64,000 nt of DNA from G963665495 sp963667575 (GTDB lineage: Bacteria > Desulfobacterota > Desulfovibrionia > Desulfovibrionales > Desulfovibrionaceae), in the NCBI GenBank assembly GCA_963667575.2, contig CAXXHY010000015.1, forward strand, positions 186,001 through 250,000, written 5' to 3'. Made by a program: the position numbers and the translations under genes. Under the pieces are notes generated by a model, which worked only from the letters and a program-made list of their open reading frames with translations, did not search any database and had not been told where the DNA came from. Shown piece after piece: positions 35,215-45,095 of this stretch (position 1 is the first letter of the stretch; every line of letters begins with the position of its first letter).

Positions 35215-36570
35215 ATGTGGTTGATAAAAAGCGCGCTCTTTCGGGAAATACTCAGTGACACCTTTTCACGAATCATCTGGTTCGGAGGAAGTCTTTGCAT
35301 TGCAGGCGCCGCCGCCCTGCTCATCTATGTTGTTTTTCCCGCCTTTTCCCTCAATCTGATCCTGTACAAGGAACAGGATGCGTTGCATCTGACAACATTT
35401 CTCGTACACCAACTCAGGCTGGACAATGAGGCCCTGAACGTTTCCCAGTTCGGACCAGATGCGAAGAAACGTATCGCCCGGCTGACCAAGGATCTCAAAC
35501 TATACAAGATCCGTTTTTACGACGACACCGGGACCATAATCCATTCCACTCTGGGAGCGGAAGTCGGCGAACGCAATACCATGGATTATTTTACCGAAAT
35601 TATTGCGAAAGGCAGCAAATACTCAAAGCTCACCCGTCGGAATCAGAAATCCCTGGAAGGGGTGGTCCTGTACCGCGATGTGGTGGAGTCCTACGTACCC
35701 ATAATGCATAACGGCAAATTCCTCGGCGCCATCGAACTCTATCTGGACGTTACAGATACGTACCATTCCATCAGGCGGTTGCTCGACTATATGAACACCT
35801 GCACTCTTGTGCTGGCCTTTCTGCTGTTTGCCGGGCTGACACTGACGCTGCTGGTGCGCGCCAAACAGCAGGTCATGGGAAAAAATCATCAACTGCTGAC
35901 CGAAGAAATGGACCAGATCATGCGCCATGATCTGAAATCCCCTCTTTCCTCCCTGATTCATGGTTTTGATATCCTCAGCCAGAAAACTTCCGAGTCCGAT
36001 GAAAACCATGAACTGTTGCACGAGCTGAAAAAAGTCGCGTACCGCATGCTGCACGCCATCAATTCCTCCCTCACATTGAGTAAGATCGAAAGGGGAGGAT
36101 TCACGATTCTGCATGAACCCGTTGACATCAGCCTCATGCTTGACAACATCCAAAACGATATGTTCCAGCTGATTCAGAAAAAGGAAATAACCGTGGTAAT
36201 CCGGCAGAAAAATCCGCAGGAACATTTTTTGGTGCAGGGAGACCACGCGCTGTTATATTCCATTTTCACCAACCTGATCAAAAACGCCATTGAAGCATCT
36301 GAGTCGCACAAGGAAATCGGCATCACGCTTTTTTCGCAAAGCAACAGCCAGACCATCGCCATCAGGAACGATGGCGTCGTGCCGGAAGCCATCCGGGAAA
36401 TATTTTTCGAAAAATACGTCACGTCCGACAAGGTCGGCGGAACAGGTTTCGGGACCTACGGCGCCAAACTGATGACGGAAATCCAGGGCGGCAGCATACG
36501 GCTCGAATGCAACGACGAGGCGCGCACCACCACCTTGTATCTGTCCTTTGCTTCAACTGCCCGCAACTAA
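35215..36570 (+). CDS. Membrane sensor histidine kinase with periplasmic sensor domain
   Basis: About 451 residues from ATG 35215. Two transmembrane helices (about 15-40 and 195-220) flank a ~150-residue periplasmic domain. The cytoplasmic part has a HisKA motif with the phospho-acceptor in MRHDLKSPLSSLIHGFDIL and a HATPase with the N box LIKNAIEASESH and a short GTGFGTYGAKLM G box. The HisKA has DLKSPL instead of the usual E(I/L)RTPL. There is no receiver and no neighbouring regulator, so it is an orphan kinase. An earlier frame extension to 35116 would overlap recJ and lacks support. Confidence 0.85.
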   Translation: MWLIKSALFREILSDTFSRIIWFGGSLCIAGAAALLIYVVFPAFSLNLILYKEQDALHLTTFLVHQLRLDNEALNVSQFGPDAKKRIARLTKDLKLYKIRFYDDTGTIIHSTLGAEVGERNTMDYFTEIIAKGSKYSKLTRRNQKSLEGVVLYRDVVESYVPIMHNGKFLGAIELYLDVTDTYHSIRRLLDYMNTCTLVLAFLLFAGLTLTLLVRAKQQVMGKNHQLLTEEMDQIMRHDLKSPLSSLIHGFDILSQKTSESDENHELLHELKKVAYRMLHAINSSLTLSKIERGGFTILHEPVDISLMLDNIQNDMFQLIQKKEITVVIRQKNPQEHFLVQGDHALLYSIFTNLIKNAIEASESHKEIGITLFSQSNSQTIAIRNDGVVPEAIREIFFEKYVTSDKVGGTGFGTYGAKLMTEIQGGSIRLECNDEARTTTLYLSFASTARN

Positions 36571-36590
36571 ACAACACCCAGGATACGAAC

Positions 36591-37097
36591 ATGCCCCTGT
36601 ACGAATTCTACTGCCAGGACTGCCATACCATCTACACGTTTTTTTCTTCCCGGATAGACACACAGACGCAACCGGCCTGTCCCAAATGCAAACGTCCCCA
36701 TCTGGAACGGCAGGCTTCGCTATTCGCGGTTGCCAAAAACAAGGCGGACAACGACGAAATGGCCGACGGTTTGCCGGATCTGGATGCGAATAAGATGGAA
36801 CAGGCCATGCAAATACTCGAACGCGAGGCGGGCAACATAAATGAAGAAGATCCCCGTGCAGCGGCCCGTGTAATGCGCGAGTTATCCAAGGCAGCAGGGC
36901 TGGAAATGACTCCGGTCATGGAGGAGGCCATGCGACGCATGGAGGCCGGAGAGGATCCAGAAGCTCTGGAGACGGAGCTGGGCGACGCTTTGGACAATCT
37001 GGATCAGGATATGCCTTTTTATGCGGCCGGAAAACGGGGAATACGCGCGGCCCGGCTACGTCCACCCAAAAAAGACGATACCATTTACGATCTCTAG
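36591..37097 (+). CDS. FmdB-type zinc-ribbon protein
   Basis: 168 residues. The N-terminal 40 residues are an FmdB zinc ribbon (MPLYEFYCQDC...CPKCKRP, two CxxC pairs). The rest is acidic and helical, with low complexity around 90-140. Members are often annotated FmdB regulatory protein; the function is unproven. It follows the kinase by 20 bp. Confidence 0.85.
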   Translation: MPLYEFYCQDCHTIYTFFSSRIDTQTQPACPKCKRPHLERQASLFAVAKNKADNDEMADGLPDLDANKMEQAMQILEREAGNINEEDPRAAARVMRELSKAAGLEMTPVMEEAMRRMEAGEDPEALETELGDALDNLDQDMPFYAAGKRGIRAARLRPPKKDDTIYDL

Positions 37098-37111
37098 TCC
37101 GACAGTCCGGA

Positions 37112-38203
37112 TCACAGCCATTTTTTGGCCTTGAACCAGCCCAGCATGACTCCTGCTATGCAAATCATGATCCCCAGGCATGTGTAGTATCCCCAATGCC
37201 ATTCCAGCTCGGGCATGTTCTTGAAATTCATACCGTATAAGCTGGTAATGAACGTCAGGGGCAAAAAGATCGTACCAAGCACGGTAAGCACCTTCATGAC
37301 GCGGTTCATGCGCATGTCCGCAATACCGGAGTTGAGATCAATAAGACTCGACACCACACTGCTGAGCATGTCCAGCATGTCGATGACCTGCTGAATATCA
37401 TCTTTTATTTCACGCAGGTATGGTTTTGCATAGCCGCTGACTTCCTTGGAATTCCGTTTGTGCAGCAGAACATGGTTCACCTCACGCAGAGGCCAGATAT
37501 GCTTTCTGAGCACTGCCGTGACCCGCTTGAGCGAATACATGTTGAACAGCGTCTTTTCCGTCTGCACATCGAGGAGTTTTTCCTCCATGTCCTGCACTTC
37601 GTCGGCGATTTTGCCCAGGGTTTTCATGTAGCTGTCCAGCACCAGCGAAATCAGGGCGAAAAAAGTATAATAGGGGTCGTTTCGTTTGAGATGCTTGCCC
37701 TTTCTGAGACGCTCGAGCCAGTTGTCCCAGGGGGCTCTGGGGCCGTCCTGAAAGGTGAGCACCGTGTTGTCCACCAGGGCCAGGCTGACCTGCCCGACGC
37801 GCAGCGTCTTCAATTTCTGGTCATAATCAAGGGTCTTGAGAATAACCAGAAACAGATCGTCCAGCTCCTCGCATTTGGGACGCTGCGAAATGTCCACCAT
37901 ATCTTCCTGAACCGAATGCGGCAGATTGAACACCCGGCAGATGGCACGGACGTACTCCGTATCGTGGACTCCCGCCACCTTGAGCCAGCGCAGTTGCCCC
38001 TTGGGCAGGTCGGCGGCCAGGCTGTCCGGCGCCTCCACTTCCCGATCCTCCAGGGTTCCCTGGCCAAAGACGATGTTGCGCGTAAACGGGGTGAAATCCT
38101 GTCCTGGGCCTACGTATACGAGCGGTTCTTCGTTCACGTTTTCTTCCTGCCTGCTTTTCACGGGTTTGAACACGAACAGTCTCTCCTTGCTGTCTGCCTG
38201 CAA
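37112..38203 (-). CDS. corA: CorA family magnesium/cobalt transporter
   Basis: 363 residues. The cytoplasmic N-terminal domain precedes two C-terminal helices; the first ends in the invariant YGMNF selectivity motif (FITSLYGMNFKNMPE), and the very short basic tail AKKWL closes the protein. Mg2+ (or Co2+/Ni2+) uptake by a homopentamer is expected. It is divergent from the M15 peptidase and convergent with the FmdB gene. Confidence 0.94.
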   Translation of the reverse strand: MQADSKERLFVFKPVKSRQEENVNEEPLVYVGPGQDFTPFTRNIVFGQGTLEDREVEAPDSLAADLPKGQLRWLKVAGVHDTEYVRAICRVFNLPHSVQEDMVDISQRPKCEELDDLFLVILKTLDYDQKLKTLRVGQVSLALVDNTVLTFQDGPRAPWDNWLERLRKGKHLKRNDPYYTFFALISLVLDSYMKTLGKIADEVQDMEEKLLDVQTEKTLFNMYSLKRVTAVLRKHIWPLREVNHVLLHKRNSKEVSGYAKPYLREIKDDIQQVIDMLDMLSSVVSSLIDLNSGIADMRMNRVMKVLTVLGTIFLPLTFITSLYGMNFKNMPELEWHWGYYTCLGIMICIAGVMLGWFKAKKWL

Positions 38204-38307
38204 CTATACGCCTTTTCACAAAAACATCATCACCAGCTATACATCCCGATCTTTTCGAAGACGTGACGCCCCTTGCCCCCGCAAAGCGTCCGGGGTATGC
38301 ATTTCCA

Positions 38308-38970
38308 ATGCGTACTTTTTTCCTGACTCTTCTGCTGCTGGTTCTCCCCCTGCCGGCCCTGGCCCCGGGCACCGTGGACAATCCCATCATGGACAGCTCC
38401 ATGACCTTCGACCAGGCCGTCCTGGAAAACCAGCCTCCCGGCACTCCGGAAACCATCCAGCACAAACAGGCGTTGATTGACGTTCGCTATTACGGATATG
38501 ACGGAAAGGTTCATCAGGGACAGATCGTCATGGACAAGGCCCTGGCGGACGACGTACGCAAGGCTTTCGACATTGCGCTTCAGGCGCAGTTTCCCATAGA
38601 GTCCGTGCTGCCTGTGGCGCATCCCAAAAATCTGGCCAAAGCTCCCTTCGGACTCACCTCGGACACCAACAACACCTCCGGCTTCGTCTACCGCCCCATG
38701 GTTTCCGGCAGCAAGCTTTCCTACCACGCGCGCGGCTGGGCCCTGGACATCAACCCCAGACAGAATCCCTATATCAAAGGGAAAAAAGTGCTGCCTCCCG
38801 GCGCGGCGTACGACCCGGGCCACAAAGGCACCCTGGTCCGGGGCGATCCCCTGGTCAAAGCTTTCAAGGCCATGGGCTGGAGCTGGGGGGGAGACTGGAA
38901 TTCGCACAAGGACTACATGCACTTTCAAAAAAAACCGCCGTATGACGGAAAGAATACGGCCGACCAGTAA
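38308..38970 (+). CDS. Exported M15-family D-Ala-D-Ala carboxypeptidase-like protein
   Basis: 220 residues beginning with a signal peptide (MRTFFLTLLLLVLPLPALA). The peptidase core has the zinc site SYHARGWALDINP (His and Asp ligands) and the third ligand in DYMHFQ, plus the typical FVYRPMVSGSKLS and GWSWGGDWNSHKDYMHF. It should cut peptidoglycan side chains in the periplasm (VanY or endolysin-type). It stands alone between corA and a kinase; its stop lies 6 bp from the stop of the convergent kinase gene. Confidence 0.9.
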   Translation: MRTFFLTLLLLVLPLPALAPGTVDNPIMDSSMTFDQAVLENQPPGTPETIQHKQALIDVRYYGYDGKVHQGQIVMDKALADDVRKAFDIALQAQFPIESVLPVAHPKNLAKAPFGLTSDTNNTSGFVYRPMVSGSKLSYHARGWALDINPRQNPYIKGKKVLPPGAAYDPGHKGTLVRGDPLVKAFKAMGWSWGGDWNSHKDYMHFQKKPPYDGKNTADQ

Positions 38971-38976
38971 CTTCCG

Positions 38977-41262
38977 TCACGATGCATCCTTGTCCGGAAT
39001 GACGACATTCAAGGCATGCAGCACTTCATCAATTGAAATGGGTTTGGAAATATACCCGTTCATCCCGCAATTCAAAAATCTTTCCTTGTCCTCGGCCATG
39101 GCATAGGCGGTCATGGCGATGATGGGAATATCCTGATTTTCAGGTCCGGCTTGACCATGTCTGATGGCTTTCGTGGTCTGCACTCCATTGAGTACGGGCA
39201 TCTGCACATCCATGAACACCAGATCAAAAGATTGCTCCTGCAGCTTTTCCAGGGCCTGCCGTCCGTTGGAAACCACGGTGCTTTTGCAGCCGATCTTGCC
39301 CAGCAGCTTGACCACAAGCAGCGAGGAAACGATATCGTCCTCCGCCACAAGCACATTGGCATCTTTGGGAATGGGTTTTATGGCGTTTTTGCCCGCAATC
39401 TCCTCTTCGGAGGATTCCTGTATCGGGAGCTCTTCCAGCAAATCAAAAGGAAGGGTAAAATTGAAACAGGACCCCACCCCTTCTTCACTCTCCACGGCCA
39501 TATTGCCGTTCATGAGTTTCACCAGGCGCTTGCAAATGGCCAGGCCAAGACCGGCCCCCTGAAAATACCGGGTATAGCTGCGTTCGACCTGATCAAATGC
39601 AATAAAGATCCTGTCCAGCTTTTTGTTGTTGATCCCGATGCCCGTATCCTCGATGGAAAACAACACCTGATACGGGTAGCCTTTTTTGGGTCTGACGGGA
39701 TGCACCTGAATTTCGACATGCCCCTCGCTGGTAAATTTGATGGCGTTGCCCACCAGGTTGCTGAGCACCTGTTGCAAGTGCATCAGGTCCCCCACAAGAA
39801 TGGAAGGAATCTCGGGATTGATGAGGCACCGCAACTCCAGCCCTTTTTCCTTTGCACTGGACTCGAACAACTGCACAATACCTTGCACGGCGTCCGTAAA
39901 GTCGAAAGGTTCGCTGATGATCTCCACCTTGCCGGCTTCAATCTTGGAAAGATCGAGCAGGTCCGAAAGCAGCCGCGTAAGCCTGCTGGTGGACTGAAGC
40001 GCATAGGTCACATATTCGTCCTGCTCGCTGGAAAGATCTGTTGTCTGAAGAAGCTGCAGCATCCCCCGCACCCCATTCAAAGGAGTACGGATCTCATGGC
40101 TCATGTTGGCCAGAAACACGGTTTTGGCGGCATTGGCCCTTTTGGCTTCATGCACTGCCTGTTCTCTCGCATAGGTGTCCTGCTCCAGCGCGATCGCCAT
40201 CTGATCCACCGCATTGGTCAGCTGACCTATCTCCCCACCGCACCGGGCAAGGCCGGACCGGGCTTTCAGATCACCTGCTCCCAGACGGTTGGACACGGCC
40301 ACCAGTTTCACGATCCTGGAATGGATGGCGAAATGGCCGATAAGCCAGGCCAGAAAGACAGAAAGAACAAAAGCCAGTATGCCCCACCTGACATAGACCA
40401 TGGTGATGGCGTCGGCTTTGGCTATAAGCACCTTTTCCGGAATGCCTACGAGAATGGTAAGATAGGGTCTCTTTCCCTTTTCAGACGACATCTTCCGTAC
40501 CGCATAAACCAGACGTTCGTCACTGTCTTGGGATTGTTCCGAGAAAATGCCGCCTTTATTGATGTCCGACAAATGGGCCCATACTGTTCGCTCGAGGTTT
40601 TCCCCGATCCGTTGCGATTCTTCAGGATAGAGATACAGCAGTTTGCCCTTATGATCCGCGAGCGCGAGGAAGGATCCGGAAGGCATATTGGCACGCTGAA
40701 ACAGTGCAGGATATTTTTCAAGCTTCAATGACGCAATGACAATGCAGAACACCTGATTTTGCTGGTCAAAAACAGGATAGGCCACAGGGAGGATTTGCAA
40801 CCTGCTGACCTTTCCCACGGAATATTCCCCAACTGAAAATGCCCCCGAGGCCAGAGCCTCGATGATTTCCTTGCGTTTTGAAAGATCCTTGGGTTTCTTG
40901 AAAGGCAGGGCTGAAGCAAGGGCAAGGCCTTTGGAATCAATAAGAGCAAAGTTGGCGTAATTGGGATTGCCCCTGAGATAGTCCTTGAAAAGAGCATTGC
41001 AGGCGGCTTCATCAAGCGTACGTACGGCCTCCGAGGCAGCGAGATTTTGCAGGACTATTTTGATGCGCTCCAATTCATGTTCCTGTGTGGCGGCATAATA
41101 TTCGGCCATCCGCAATGTCGTCTGTCTGGCATGGGCGATTTCATCAGAGCGGCGCTCGGCACCGGAAGAAACGATCACGCCGAGCATTGGAAGTACGCCA
41201 AGCAAGACAACGAGAACAAGATTGATCCTGATGGAACCAGGAAAATACATATGGTTCACCAT
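38977..41262 (-). CDS. Hybrid sensor histidine kinase (periplasmic Cache-like sensor, HAMP, HisKA, HATPase, receiver)
   Basis: 761 residues. Helix 1 (about 13-33) and helix 2 (about 292-312) flank a ~250-residue periplasmic domain of Cache type; HAMP follows to about 365. The phospho-acceptor is His389 in MSHEIRTPLNG, and the HATPase has NLVGNAIKFTSEG and DTGIGI. The C-terminal receiver carries Asp685 in FMDVQMPVLNG and a SKP lysine. There is no Hpt domain in the protein, so phosphate must go to a separate carrier. It is the last gene of a DctP-kinase-kinase operon, 70 bp after the other kinase. The ATG at 41262 and a second at 41250 are both possible. Confidence 0.9.
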   Translation of the reverse strand: MVNHMYFPGSIRINLVLVVLLGVLPMLGVIVSSGAERRSDEIAHARQTTLRMAEYYAATQEHELERIKIVLQNLAASEAVRTLDEAACNALFKDYLRGNPNYANFALIDSKGLALASALPFKKPKDLSKRKEIIEALASGAFSVGEYSVGKVSRLQILPVAYPVFDQQNQVFCIVIASLKLEKYPALFQRANMPSGSFLALADHKGKLLYLYPEESQRIGENLERTVWAHLSDINKGGIFSEQSQDSDERLVYAVRKMSSEKGKRPYLTILVGIPEKVLIAKADAITMVYVRWGILAFVLSVFLAWLIGHFAIHSRIVKLVAVSNRLGAGDLKARSGLARCGGEIGQLTNAVDQMAIALEQDTYAREQAVHEAKRANAAKTVFLANMSHEIRTPLNGVRGMLQLLQTTDLSSEQDEYVTYALQSTSRLTRLLSDLLDLSKIEAGKVEIISEPFDFTDAVQGIVQLFESSAKEKGLELRCLINPEIPSILVGDLMHLQQVLSNLVGNAIKFTSEGHVEIQVHPVRPKKGYPYQVLFSIEDTGIGINNKKLDRIFIAFDQVERSYTRYFQGAGLGLAICKRLVKLMNGNMAVESEEGVGSCFNFTLPFDLLEELPIQESSEEEIAGKNAIKPIPKDANVLVAEDDIVSSLLVVKLLGKIGCKSTVVSNGRQALEKLQEQSFDLVFMDVQMPVLNGVQTTKAIRHGQAGPENQDIPIIAMTAYAMAEDKERFLNCGMNGYISKPISIDEVLHALNVVIPDKDAS

Positions 41263-41332
41263 GTGTTATGAAAAAATCACGGGCATCATAAAAAAATATA
41301 CTGCTGTTTTCGCTTCAATTTGTCACACGAAA

Positions 41333-43900
41333 CTATTTTGTATCAATCGGGCATGCATCATCCGGAGAGAAACCGCCGCAATCCTTATTCAGAAAAATAT
41401 CGCGTATGGCCTGCATCAATTCTTTGAACTCCACGGGCTTGGCAAGACAGTGTTGAACACCTGTAGTAAGGATTTTCTGTTTTTCCTCTGCCATGGCATA
41501 GGCGGTCAGGGCAATGATGGGTATTTTCGTCTTGTCCTCGCCGGCCTGGCCCGTACGAATAGCCCTGGTGGCAGTCAGGCCGTCCATGACCGGCATCTGC
41601 ATGTCCATGATTATCATATCAAAAGCCTGCTCGCGCAGTGTCTGCAGAGCCTTGAGGCCATTTTCCACGGCAAGGACGTCGCAGCCCTGTTTCGTCAGCA
41701 ATCGCACCACGAGCATCTGACTGACAAGATCATCCTCAGCCAGCAACACCCGAAGCTTTTCGCCGCTGGCGCTCAGCGGAACGTTGGCATGCTGCTGATC
41801 CCCGCACCCTTCCTGCAATTTCACAAGTTGTTTGAACGGCAGGGTCACACGAAAGGTGGTCCCCTTGCCTTCCTCGCTGGCCATGACAACTGTCCCGCCC
41901 ATCAATGTGACCAGTTTGTCCACAATGGCCAGCCCCAGACCAAACCCGGCTTCTTTTTTGACAAAGGAATTTTCCACCTGTTCAAAAGGCGCAAAAATAT
42001 TTTTAAGGCGCCGCTGCGGAATACCATGCCCCGTATCGGACACCTTGAAGGCCACCTGCACCGGTCCATTTTCCGGGATTTCCTGTGCAAGTGTCGCCTC
42101 CACCTCCACACTGCCCTGCTCGGTGAACTTGACCGCGTTGCCCACGAGGTTGAACAGAATCTGGCGCAGACGGTTGTCATCGCCGATGAGCCTTTCGGGC
42201 AATTGCTCGTCCAGGGTGAAGCTGACCTTGATCTTCTTTCTTTTCCCGATACTTCCAAAAATATCCAGCACAGAGGCCCTGACATCGGCAAGATTGAACT
42301 CCGCATCGTACAGACTCAGCTTGCCGGCCTCCACTTTGGAAAGATCCAGAATATCGGCCAACAGCCGGTTGAGACGCTTGGAAGCCTGCAGGGCCATGTC
42401 CACAAATTCGGCCTGCTCCGGGCTCACTGGCGTATCCTCGAGCAATTGCAGCATTCCCAGGACGCCGTTCAGGGGCGTACGGATTTCATGACTCATATTC
42501 GCCAGAAAGGCCGACTTGGCCTGATTGGCTTCCTCAGCTTTGGATTTGGCTACCTTCAATGCTGTTTCAGCTTCCAGGCGGGAAGTGATATCGTATACGA
42601 TTGCGTGAAAATACACTGATTCTTCCAGGGTGACATTGCCCACGAACACTTCCACATTGCGTACAGCTCCATTGGCGGCAATGTGGCGGAACTGATGACG
42701 CGGATGTACGCTCCCGCTATTCTCCTGCAACATGCTGTTCCGACCCTCGGAATCCGAACGATCGAAATCAGCCAGATTGCCGTATTTCTGCTTTTCCGCA
42801 TCAAAACCGTAAAACTGGCAGGCACTGGGATTGGCATCCACTATACGCCCGGTACGGGGTTCTATGAGCAGCTGCATGGCCGGATTCTGGGTGAACATGG
42901 CGTTGTACAAGGCCTCACGAAACTTGACGAGGCGCAGTTCGGCCTCGACGCCCGAACGCCTGACAAACTGCTTGGCCGCGTACACCAGAACAAAGGTGGT
43001 GCCGATGGCGCTCAGCAACAAAAACAGTACGGTAAGCTGTGCGCGCTTCCTCCACTCGCGCAGCAGGCCCGAAAGTCCGCTTGCCATTCCGACATGAAAG
43101 GAAAGCCGTTTCAACTGGGTAGTAGCAAGGATCGCCTTGTCCGTGGAAAGCAGCTGACTTCCGCCCTTCTGGTAAAAAGTCGGGGGAACCGAATCGAACA
43201 AGGCAGAATTGGGAAAATGGACAATGCCCTTGGCCGCCTCTGCCAGCGGCGAGGACCAGGACCCCAGCAGTTTGAAATCATCATCGTACAAAACCACGTA
43301 ATCGGGGCTTTCCACCTGCTGCTCCCAGTATTCGGCAATCAGGCTGTTGATGGAGATGCAGACGATCAGCGCGCCCAGAAACGTTCCATCCCTGTCTTCC
43401 ATCCTGCGACTCATATACAGTCCGGGCTGTGCGGATTCTTCCGGATAGACGAAAGTCAGAAAGCTGATGAATGAATTTCGTTGTTCCTTGAAAAAACTTT
43501 TGGAAGATATGTCCCGTATCAGGGTGTTTTCCATGCCCCGCCAGAGCAGCAGTTCTCCCTTGGCGTCCACCAGTTGCAGGCTGCAGGTATTGGGGAACAA
43601 TGGCGCCTTGCGGCGGATCACCTGTTTGAGTTCGCCAAGGTTGTTGGCATACAGATTTTTTTTGAATTCGCCCATTTCACTGGTGGCCAGCAAGGCCAGA
43701 TCCACCACCCGCAGCTGGCTCCCCATATAGGCTGCGAACTGTTGCGAGGCATTATGAATCCGGTATTCGGCCAGATCCATTGAAGATTGTTTCTGGGAGG
43801 CCACATACCACAGCACAAGCAGAAAAACCCCCGCGAGAATGCAGAGGTACGTTGCAAACCAAAACAGCAGAAACCTGCGAACCTTCATTTCCTGAAACAC
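41333..43900 (-). CDS. Hybrid sensor histidine kinase (Cache-like sensor, PAS, HisKA, HATPase, receiver)
   Basis: 855 residues from a GTG at 43900 with TGAGGA upstream (an ATG lies at 43888). Helices at about 10-32 and 287-310 enclose a periplasmic sensor. A PAS domain (about 330-445, AMFTQNPAMQLLIEPRTGRIVDANPSA) precedes His471 in MSHEIRTPLNG; the HATPase has LFNLVGNAVKFTEQG. The receiver has Asp766 in IIMDMQMPVMDG and an AKP lysine. It begins 7 bp after the DctP gene stops, suggesting that the binding protein presents a ligand to this kinase. It is followed by a second hybrid kinase. Confidence 0.9.
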   Translation of the reverse strand: MFQEMKVRRFLLFWFATYLCILAGVFLLVLWYVASQKQSSMDLAEYRIHNASQQFAAYMGSQLRVVDLALLATSEMGEFKKNLYANNLGELKQVIRRKAPLFPNTCSLQLVDAKGELLLWRGMENTLIRDISSKSFFKEQRNSFISFLTFVYPEESAQPGLYMSRRMEDRDGTFLGALIVCISINSLIAEYWEQQVESPDYVVLYDDDFKLLGSWSSPLAEAAKGIVHFPNSALFDSVPPTFYQKGGSQLLSTDKAILATTQLKRLSFHVGMASGLSGLLREWRKRAQLTVLFLLLSAIGTTFVLVYAAKQFVRRSGVEAELRLVKFREALYNAMFTQNPAMQLLIEPRTGRIVDANPSACQFYGFDAEKQKYGNLADFDRSDSEGRNSMLQENSGSVHPRHQFRHIAANGAVRNVEVFVGNVTLEESVYFHAIVYDITSRLEAETALKVAKSKAEEANQAKSAFLANMSHEIRTPLNGVLGMLQLLEDTPVSPEQAEFVDMALQASKRLNRLLADILDLSKVEAGKLSLYDAEFNLADVRASVLDIFGSIGKRKKIKVSFTLDEQLPERLIGDDNRLRQILFNLVGNAVKFTEQGSVEVEATLAQEIPENGPVQVAFKVSDTGHGIPQRRLKNIFAPFEQVENSFVKKEAGFGLGLAIVDKLVTLMGGTVVMASEEGKGTTFRVTLPFKQLVKLQEGCGDQQHANVPLSASGEKLRVLLAEDDLVSQMLVVRLLTKQGCDVLAVENGLKALQTLREQAFDMIIMDMQMPVMDGLTATRAIRTGQAGEDKTKIPIIALTAYAMAEEKQKILTTGVQHCLAKPVEFKELMQAIRDIFLNKDCGGFSPDDACPIDTK

Positions 43901-43907
43901 AGAGTCC

Positions 43908-44933
43908 TCACTGTTTTAGAATATCCGCAGCCAGCTTGTAGAGCTCGTTATCCACGCCCACCTTTGACATGATTTTCTGCTGCCGGGTCATCAATTCCCT
44001 GCGCCAGGCCTGAATTTGCTCCGGTTTGGGAACAAAAATTTCCATGCCGAGCTTTTCCGCCTCTTTTTTGGCATCCTGCTGGGCTTTTACAGCATCCCTC
44101 CGTTCCTGTTCGGCGCTTTCATCCCAAAGCAACCGTATTTTCTGTTGCATTTCCTCAGGAAACAAACGCCATATTCTTTCGCTGATAAGGGGAACGTACA
44201 TGGGAAAATATTCTCTGTCCTCAAAGCAGAAATCAAGGCCATGCTCCCAGAGCCTGGCGCTGCGCAAGGTCTCATAAGTGGTCAGCACACCATCGACTTT
44301 TCTATTTTCCAGCCACAAGGGCAGATCCGGCCAGGGGACAATCACCGAGTCACCTCCCATGGCCTCGATTCGCAGAGTATTGGCCAATCCTCCGGCCACG
44401 CGGATCTTGAGGTGCTTCAAATCATCCGGAGCCTCGATTCTGCGGTTGAGCAGGTACAGATGCGCATGCCCCAGATCCAGCCACTTTCCTGGCACCACCA
44501 CTCCCAGGGAATTTTCAATTCGCCGGTCCAGTTCGCGCCCCACAGCGCTGGCGGAGACCTTGTGGTTTTCCTCCGCACTGCGCCCGTAAAACAAAGGAAG
44601 CAAAAAAATGTTGATACCAGGTTCAAATTTGGCCACATGCCACGTCCCGGGTACGGCCATTTCGACTTTTCCTTCAACCAGCGCGCCGAGTACGTCCCGA
44701 TCGCGAAAAAGTCTGGCTGAATCATAAAATTCGACATTCAGGACGTCTCTGTAACGTTCATCCAGAGCCTGGGCAAAACGTCGTACAGCCCGAGCCTGAA
44801 CATGGTCGGCCATATTTTCCAGAGAAATGCGAAACAGGATGCGTTCTTTTTCTGTATCCGCCATGCAGAAAGATGCGAACGCCAAAAGCAGCACAATCCC
44901 GATAATTGCCGGGCCACCCCGCTGGAAATTCAT
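43908..44933 (-). CDS. DctP-type periplasmic substrate-binding protein
   Basis: 341 residues with a signal peptide (about 1-25, ending FCMAD). The family signatures are visible: LVEGKVEMAVPGTWHVAKFEPGINIF and LKHLKIRVAGGLANTLRIEAMGGDSVIVPWPDLPLWLENRKVDGVLTTYE, which include the Arg that binds the ligand carboxylate. No TRAP membrane subunits (DctQ, DctM) are adjacent. Instead two hybrid kinases follow, 7 bp and then 70 bp apart, so it most likely acts as the sensing arm of a three-component system rather than in transport. AGGAGG precedes the ATG at 44933. Confidence 0.88.
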   Translation of the reverse strand: MNFQRGGPAIIGIVLLLAFASFCMADTEKERILFRISLENMADHVQARAVRRFAQALDERYRDVLNVEFYDSARLFRDRDVLGALVEGKVEMAVPGTWHVAKFEPGINIFLLPLFYGRSAEENHKVSASAVGRELDRRIENSLGVVVPGKWLDLGHAHLYLLNRRIEAPDDLKHLKIRVAGGLANTLRIEAMGGDSVIVPWPDLPLWLENRKVDGVLTTYETLRSARLWEHGLDFCFEDREYFPMYVPLISERIWRLFPEEMQQKIRLLWDESAEQERRDAVKAQQDAKKEAEKLGMEIFVPKPEQIQAWRRELMTRQQKIMSKVGVDNELYKLAADILKQ

Positions 44934-45033
44934 AAGTCCTCCTGCAAACGTTTTTCCGGACGGAAGAACAGTATTATCCTGAATAACATGTTTTCAGGGC
45001 TTCGGCCAGACAACTTTCATTGCAACTGGATAT

Positions 45034-45062
45034 AAAAAAGGGCGACCGGTAAAGGTCGCCCT
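45034..45062 (-). terminator. Terminator of gap
   Basis: On the minus strand AGGGCGACC pairs with GGTCGCCCT and is followed by six T, about 35 bp beyond the gap stop codon. Confidence 0.85.
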
Positions 45063-45095
45063 GTAAATTGTTGGCAAATAGGGGCAATAAATGTT

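Noticed and set aside
39151..40731. 526-codon plus-strand frame across a hybrid kinase
   Set aside because: Antisense shadow; the kinase motifs on the minus strand are decisive.
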